DNA of 64,000 bases, from NCBI GenBank assembly GCA_027257055.1, contig JAPVLO010000232.1, forward strand, positions 5,270,001-5,334,000, given 5' to 3'. This document shows, piece by piece, positions 58,203 through 64,000 of the stretch. The stretch comes from Cephalopachus bancanus. Its lineage: Eukaryota > Chordata > Mammalia > Primates > Tarsiidae. The notes beneath the pieces are model-generated. The model did not search any database. It was given only the letters and a program-made list of their open reading frames with translations, and was not told the origin of the DNA. Every line of letters starts with the position of its first letter. Positions within the stretch are counted from its first letter, which is position 1. The translations under genes and the position numbers were made by a program.

Positions 58203-58498
58203 CCGGGCTCGGTGGCCCAGCCTGTAATCCCACGCCTTTGGGAGGCTGAGGTGAGTGGATTGCCTGAGCCCGCGGGTTGGAGACCTGCCTGGGCAACTTG
58301 GCGAGACCTCATCTCCACAATAAATCAAAAATTAGCCAGGCATGGTAGCGCGTGCCTGTATCTCCAGCTGCTTGGAAGGCTGAGGCGGAAGGATCGCCGG
58401 AGCCCAGCAGGTCGAGGCTGCGGTGGCCGGGAGCGGCCACTGCACTCCAGTCTGGGCGACAGAGTGAGACTCCAACTCAAAAAAAAAAGAAAACAAAT
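58203..58498 (+). mobile_element. Full-length lineage-specific Alu
   Basis: Flanked by AAAATGACTCGTAGCAG and AAAATGACTCATAGCAG (58187-58203 and 58499-58515). The right-arm hairpin is intact. Confidence 0.95.
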
Positions 58499-58854
58499 AA
58501 AATGACTCATAGCAGCAGCCCTCCCATGCTAAGTGACAAGGTCACCCCTGCCAAGCATCAGAGCCCACTAATCCCATGGCGATTCCTCCCACAAACCTCT
58601 GCTGGGTACTACAAGGGGAGACGAGGAGTGGTTCTGTGTTCCTCCTCGCCTAGTGGGAGGATCGGTCTCTTCAAGGTTCCCCCCAGCCAAGGAATGGGAG
58701 GCACAGTTGGGCTGGCCTGAATCCCACATGCCTGCCAGCAACTTGGCTAATTTCCTCTGACCTTCTTGCCATTCACCAGCAGGGGGTGAAAGCAGCTGGC
58801 ATCATTCAACCTGAAGGACGTCCAACTCGAGGAATGAGGGGAGCTACCGACCAG

Positions 58855-59248
58855 GTATAGGTTGAACATCCCTAATCCAAAAACCTGAAATCCAAAATGA
58901 CACAAACTTCAAAACTTTCTGAGCACAATCCTACTCCTGGGTATATACCCAAAGGAGCATAAATCTACCAAAAAGACACCTGCACTCATGTTTATTGCAG
59001 CACTATTCACAAGGGAAAAACTCCACACACTGTTTCATGTATAAAATCATTTAAAATATTTTATAGAGTTGTCTACCTTCAGGCACGTGTATAAGGTACA
59101 TATAAAACATGAATGAATTTCGTGTTTAGACTTGGGTTCCACCAAGATATCTCATTATGTATACGCATATATTCCAAAATCTGAAAAAATCCAAAATCCA
59201 TAACACTCCTGGTCCCAAGCATTTCAAATACACGACAGTCAACCTGTC
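58855..59248 (-). mobile_element. Tigger-type (TcMar) non-autonomous DNA transposon fragment with an L1 patch
   Basis: Left side reads AGGTTGAACATCCCTAATCC. The right side contains 'ttagacttgggttccaccaa', 'gatatctcattatgtatacg' and 'ggtcccaagcatttcaaata', all known text of one Tigger-related family, in the reverse of the order I remember. A patch of L1 sequence at 58926-59012 interrupts it. Confidence 0.65.
58926..59012 (+). repeat. 87-bp L1 ORF2 patch inside a DNA transposon
   Basis: AATCCTACTCCTGGGTATAT to GCAGCACTATTCACAA matches the L1 at 60080-60165, including the shared unusual spelling AAAGGAGCATAAATCTACCA. It has no poly(A) tail and no target-site duplication. Confidence 0.85.
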
Positions 59249-59639
59249 CTAGAAGGCTGCAGCCACTGGGATGGAGAGGGGCAGCCAGCAGTAGAGGTCT
59301 CAGCCCCTGCACTTGTCCTGAGAAGCTTCTATCACAAAAGCTGCCAACTCTCAGGGAAGGAAAAGAACATTCTGCCCTTGACTTGAGCCCAGACAAATAA
59401 GAACCACAAAACCTGTTACCCAGAAGAACAGAGGCCAGAGCTGCGGGCCCACATCCCACTCAATGCAAAGTAACAAGCAAGCCTGAGGAGGCTTGGCCCC
59501 AAGGCTGGCAAGGTTCCTAAGAGCTGGGGTGGGCAGACTATCACCAGGGCAAAGTGATGCACACTCCCTAGAAAGACACCAGGCGACAGGCAATGGCCAA
59601 GTTCTCAAAAGCAAAGGCCGCAAAAAATTAAATCTCACA

Positions 59640-60605
59640 AATGTGACCTAAAGTTAAAAAGCTTCTGAAAAGCAAAATAAACCATCAACAGGTCAAAAAC
59701 AACCCACAGACTGGGAGAAAATAATTGCAAACTATGCATCCAACAAAGGCCTAACATCCAGAATCTATAAGTAACTCAAACAAATCGACAGGGAAAAAAA
59801 AAACCCCATTAAAAAGTAGGCAAAGGACACGAACAGATGCTTCTCAAAGGAAAAGATACAAGCAGCCAAAAACATGGAATGCTCAATATTAGAGGAATGC
59901 GAATCAAAACCACAATGAGATACCATCTCATACTGGTCAGGATAGTTATTATTAAAAAGTCAAAAAACAACAGATGTTGGTGAGGCTGTGGAGAAAAGGG
60001 TGGTGGGAATGTAAGCTAGTTCAACACCTGGGGAAAGCAGATTGACAATTTCTCAAACTAGAATTACCATTTGACCTAGCAATCCCACTCCTGGGTATAT
60101 ACCAAAGGAGCATAAATCTACCAAATACACCTGCACTTAAATGTTTATTGCAGCACTATTCACAATAGCAAAAATGTGGAACCAACCTAGGTGTCCCATC
60201 AACAGTGAACTGGATGAAGAAAATGTGGTACATATATTCCATGGAATACTATGCAGTCATAAAAAAGAACAAAATTGTGTCACTTGCAGCAGCATGCATG
60301 CAGCTGGAGGCTATCACTGTAAGTGAATCTGCACAGAAACAGAAAACTGAATACTGTGTTTTCTCATTCATAAGCGAGAGGTAACAGTGGACACACATGG
60401 GAACAAGGATGGAAACAGTCACTGGGGACAACTAAAAGAAGGGGTGTAAGGGTTGAAACCCCCTTCCCCCCACAGGTATCATGCTCGCCATCTGGGGGTC
60501 AGACTGCTCAATAGAAGCCCAAACCTCACCACCACGCGATATACCCATGTAACAAAACTGCACATGTACCCTTTGAATCTGAAATAAAACAAATTTTTTT
60601 AAAAG
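59640..60605 (+). mobile_element. 5'-truncated L1 3' end (L1PB-like)
   Basis: ORF2 C-terminal text from 59650 (AGCTTCTGAAAAGCAAAATA) through GGGTATATACCAAAGGAGCA to the 3' UTR (CTGCACATGTACCCTTTGAA) and an A-rich tail near 60590. Multiple indels; old anthropoid-shared type. It lies in or just beyond the WDR91 3' UTR, antisense to it. Confidence 0.87.
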
Positions 60606-60976
60606 GAAGACATCAGACGACCACAAGAGCATTCTCTTTTTTAAAGAAAAAAATGAGCAATTATATATGAAATACTGTCAATTTCTCCTGGGCCAAAACA
60701 GCAACCACCACAATGCTTCTTTCCTCTGGAACTTTCCTCCCACAGTCTGAAGCATGTTTTTAGCACAGCCCTTGACACTGGTCTCTATGCCACCTAGTCC
60801 ACAAGGCTCCCATTCCCATTACTGTGGCTGGACAGTGCCTGAGCCTTGCGATTGTATCTGTTCAGATTCACTGTGCTGGCAGGGAGCTGGAGGCGGAGCA
60901 CACTGCTTTCCCACCCTGTATCTTCCCCACCTCCAGGATAATACTGCTTCTGCGGGTATCCTTCCAGGCAAGGCCA

Positions 60977-61141
60977 TCAGACTTTATGGGCCAGGAGAGT
61001 GGTCAGCTTGATCTTGCCATCCATAGAGGCAGTGAGGCACGTCCCGCAGTCCATGGCAGTGCTCCAGTCCACAGTAACCACAGGGGCCCGGTGGCCACCC
61101 AGACTCAAGCAGCTCTCCAGAACCTTCTCATCACCACCCAT
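60977..61141 (-). CDS. WDR91: WDR91, last coding exon
   Basis: Acceptor TTCGCTTGCAG|ATG gives the exon start at 61141, phase 0. It encodes 54 residues ([20 protein letters not shown] ... LTTLLAHKV) and TGA at 60977-60979. This is the final blade of the WD40 propeller, with the VDWS and DGKIKL repeat text. WDR91 is a Rab7 effector that, with WDR81, lowers endosomal PI3P by restraining the class III PI3-kinase complex during early-to-late endosome conversion; the propeller is the Rab7-binding part. The 3' UTR runs left; I could not place its poly(A) signal with confidence. Confidence 0.94.
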   Translation of the reverse strand: MGGDEKVLESCLSLGGHRAPVVTVDWSTAMDCGTCLTASMDGKIKLTTLLAHKV

Positions 61142-61143
61142 CT

Positions 61144-62241
61144 GCAAGCGAACAGGAGAAAGTGAGAGGTATTAGCAGTCATCACTTACAAACACATCCA
61201 CTTTATCCACTTTTGGTGGCCAAACCACCTCAAGCCTGGAGGATGCTACCTCAATCTAAGGACATGGGCAGGCACACATGCCCCTTTTCCAGAAAGATTG
61301 TTTAATGTTTTGAACCAGGAAATTGCTTCACTTTCCCAACTATAGTTAGTCCGTCTGAAGTGGAAAACAAGTCCCTGAGAAGCTTCTTAAAAAATGGAGT
61401 TTCCTCTGCTGCCTTGAATTTGCTGTGGGCTAGTGCCTCCTGCACCCACCCCGGTTGTTCTCTTAAAGCATCATTTCTCACTACTTGACTTTTGCTGGTA
61501 TATCTGCTTATTTGTATAAGGTTCACTTTCCATGCCAGCGAATGCAGGCTGCCAGCTGCTTGTTCCTGCAGCGGAGCGAGCCTGCAGCACCCAGTGCTGG
61601 GCACAGGCAGGCCCTCCGTTAGCATATAAACCATCAGCACCAGCTATCCAGCAATCCAGCATACACATGTGAAGTCAGATGCTAAGAGAGGAAAGCAAAA
61701 GCAAACTAAATTACTATCAGTACCGCTATCTCTAATACCCATGAGCAAGAGACATGAGGTGTCCAGCCTTCATGGAGCAAACACTTCTAAAAATCATAAA
61801 TTGCTTATGATTATAAAACTGGGATCTGAAGTTCAGTATATTCCTTAAGTTACTAGACCCCATTATTGCCATTTAAAAAATCATACAGAGGAATATCTTT
61901 CAACCCATTAATTGGTTATAGAGCAAGTCTGACTGCAAATCATATAAACTGATCAAGGCAAATGACAAAGGCTGCATGATAAAAATAAAATATACCTACA
62001 CACATTCCAACACTTCTTAACTCTTCACCTTATTCCTTAATATTCTCTATAACAGGTGTTATTTCCAAGAAAAGAGGCAGAATCCTGCCAAAGATGAGCA
62101 AAGAGGATGACGGATGTCTATGGTTCTGCCCCAATCTCACCTCTTCTACCTGAGCTGAGAAGCAGCCCCAATCTGACTATGGCCTCCACGGCCCAGACCT
62201 CCAGGAGGAAGCTCCTGCCCAGCAGAACACCCCACTCAGTT
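61144..62241 (-). other. WDR91: WDR91 intron
   Basis: Unique sequence with no clear repeat; short frames at 61302-61668 are not exons, since the flanking coding phases join without them. Confidence 0.7.
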
Positions 62242-62243
62242 AC

Positions 62244-62441
62244 CTTGTAGATGATGCCCCCTGTGGCAGAACAGGTCAGCATGTAATTGCCCTCTGAGTC
62301 AAAAGCGAAGAGTCGGCCCCTGGGGACTTGAACCTGCTTGTAGCCGCTGTATCCGGACAGTACAAAGGGGCCTGTGGCATCTGAAGGGAGGCTGTATTCG
62401 GACACCTTCAGGCCGCTCTTGTGGATGTTCCACTGGATGAA
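62244..62441 (-). CDS. WDR91: WDR91, penultimate coding exon
   Basis: Acceptor CTGACTATAG|TTC (AG at 62442-62443) and donor AAG|GTAACT (GT at 62242-62243) bound 198 nt, exactly 66 codons, phase 0 on both sides. The peptide starts [20 protein letters not shown] and ends GGIIYK, WD40 blades close to identical to the human protein as I remember it. An exon in multiples of three could be skipped without a frameshift. Confidence 0.94.
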
Positions 62442-62443
62442 CT

Positions 62444-63756
62444 ATAGTCAGAGAGCACAAGCAGAGTCCTCTCTTAGCAGGGGCAGGCCACACTCAGCTG
62501 GGAGTTGGAGCGAGGACGGCCCCACAGGAGGGAGACTGGCGAGGGGGACCTGCTACCCCAGTCACAGTTCTGACATTTTTAAAAAGCCTTCAAGCACCAG
62601 GGGCAGAAAAAGGGCTTGGGGGCCACAGTTCACCCCTAAGCCCTATCCTTTACCAACATGATTTAGGCATTTTTTAAGTGAAGAAAATCTAGAAAAAGTT
62701 AGCAACTTCATGTCAAAGTTCAACCCTTCTCTTTCCCTCTGGCCTGACTCCAGGAAAGGAAAAGGGACAGTAACTGGTTCTGCATGGATTCCTGTTCTCT
62801 CAAGCAGGGGGAATGCTTCAAGTAACCTTTATTATTATCATTATTATCATCAGAGTTAGAAACCAAGTAGATTTTTCTGTCTTGGAACAAGAACAAATTC
62901 CAAATGTATTTCCAGCGTCTCTCAGCAATACAATCAACTAACAGTAGGCGATGCAGTTAAAAGCTTGGCTTCATTACTAGAGTGTGTATAATCCCCTGGC
63001 CTGCTCACGGGAACAGCTGACTTGGCTGTGATAACCTCTTCACTGGGAATCCCACTCCCATGAATAGAAAGACAAGCTATAACTTAAAAATCCCTTCCCA
63101 TACTTTTCAAATGAAGAATTTATTTTGTAGTTACTGTTTTCAATGAATAAAAAGGTAGACAGTAACAAATCCAAAAGGTACAGGCAGGCATACGTGTAAA
63201 GCAAGTCCTCCTCCCACCTCTGCTCATCCCCTAGCTGCTTCTGCAAGGCAGTCATCGTTTCCACTTCCTAACATACCTTTCCACAGAGGGAATCACCCAG
63301 GGCTTTAACTTTTACTATTTTTTTTCTGGCTTGCTTTTTACATCTATGGACTCTGCTCAGGCCTGTATACCTCTGGGAAGCTGTCTCTAGCCCCTCAGCA
63401 AACTTTATGCATCCACAACTGGTCGTAAGACCATGCTTTAACAAGCCCACCAAAGCATATCTTGGCCCCAAATATGGACTCCACAGGTCCACCTACAGTG
63501 AGATGAGTCATTTTTGCTATAACAAGGAGGAAGGACATGGTACTCCCTTTCAAAAGAATAGCCAATTCCCACTGAACTCATTTAGTCTTCACAAAGATCC
63601 TGTAAGATAGATTACTATTTTATCCCTATTCTACGGGTGACAAAACTGAGGCAGAGAGAGGCCCAAGGTCACAGAGCTAGTAAAGGGTATGGCCAGGACC
63701 TAAACGCAGCTCACATGTTACCCCGGTGCTCTCTCATCTAAGTCCTGTGGAAGCCT
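62444..63756 (-). other. WDR91: WDR91 intron
   Basis: Mostly unique sequence. A short (ATT)n stretch lies at about 62829-62850 and a MIR near the right end. Confidence 0.7.
63570..63735 (-). repeat. MIR in a WDR91 intron
   Basis: Reverse MIR: 'atttagtcttcacaaagatc', GACAAAACTGAGGCAGAGAG, then GGCCCAAGGTCACAGAGCTA. Confidence 0.88.
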
Positions 63757-63758
63757 AC

Positions 63759-63871
63759 CTTCCCATCCTCGCCGATGCTGTACACAGTGTTCTCATCGTA
63801 GCTGAACTCCACGGAGTAGACCTCTCCACAGTGGGCCCTCCAGCTCATCGCGCATTCGTGCTGCTGCATGT
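63759..63871 (-). CDS. WDR91: WDR91, internal coding exon (third from last)
   Basis: Acceptor TTGCTTCAG|ACATG (AG at 63872-63873) and donor AAG|GTAGGC (GT at 63757-63758) bound 113 nt. The first two bases complete a codon begun in the exon to the right, outside the window. Then come 37 codons ending [22 protein letters not shown], a WD40 blade. Upstream coding exons, including the N-terminal part of the protein, lie beyond 64000. Confidence 0.93.
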
Positions 63872-64000
63872 CTGAAGCAAAGAGATGCCACCACTCAGAT
63901 TCTGGTCTGGGCACTGCAGAAGGCATCTGCCTGCAGCTAGAGCCCCCACTTGCTCTCTGCTAGGGGTGACAGCTGTCCTAAAGGTCCAGGTCCTCCCAGA

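Noticed and set aside
61302..61668. Minus-strand frames of 65-112 codons as extra WDR91 exons
   Set aside because: The exons at 62244-62441 and 60977-61141 join in phase 0 with continuous WD40 text, leaving no room for another coding exon.

Overview
The window is primate nuclear DNA, and its gene order matches human chromosome 7q33 from left to right: the 3' end of a + strand gene that is probably AGBL3, then TMEM140 (+), CYREN/C7orf49 (-) and the last coding exons of WDR91 (-). Most of the young SINEs belong to one dimeric Alu family that is not an anthropoid Alu: it has a shortened A box region and unusual hairpins in both arms. The youngest LINE-1 copies likewise have a short 3' UTR unlike the anthropoid one. 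Older AluJ-like, L1PB-like, L1M, L2, MIR, MaLR and Tigger elements are also present. I therefore infer a non-anthropoid primate, most likely a tarsier (Carlito/Tarsius). That assignment comes from memory of repeat families and was not tested by alignment.

Layout. 1-8160: a degraded lineage-specific L1 (L1-A) followed by an ancient L1M with an internal inversion. 8.2-9.6 kb: a terminal coding exon with a poly(A) signal, assigned to AGBL3 mainly by synteny. 10.1-11.6 kb: Alu, L1 3' end and L2 fragments. 11.6-29.1 kb: an ancient L1M split by a MaLR LTR, an Alu, a nearly full-length L1 (L1-B) and a Tigger2-like transposon. L1-B is itself split by a younger L1 (L1-C, with an intact ORF1 frame) and by another Alu. 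29-47 kb: mostly unique sequence with Alus, a nearly complete Tigger1 and MIR/L2 remnants. A likely TMEM140 first exon lies near 35 kb, next to an interferon-type element. 47-54.3 kb: the TMEM140 coding exon, CYREN in three coding exons, and a CpG island promoter. 54.3-60.6 kb: intergenic sequence with two LTRs, three Alus, a DNA transposon and an L1 3' end. 60.9-63.9 kb: the last three coding exons of WDR91.

The genes do not form one pathway. CYREN binds Ku and restrains end joining, WDR91 acts in endosome maturation with Rab7, TMEM140 is a small four-helix membrane protein, and AGBL3 trims polyglutamate from tubulin. I found no CRISPR array, operon, defence island or other unknown multigene system. 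The most interesting signals are in the mobile elements: an Alu family with tRNA-like promoter boxes and a T-arm-like hairpin, an L1 insertion whose tail carries extra non-L1 sequence like a 3' transduction, a retroposed LTR end inside an L1, and the ISRE-linked TMEM140 exon candidate.
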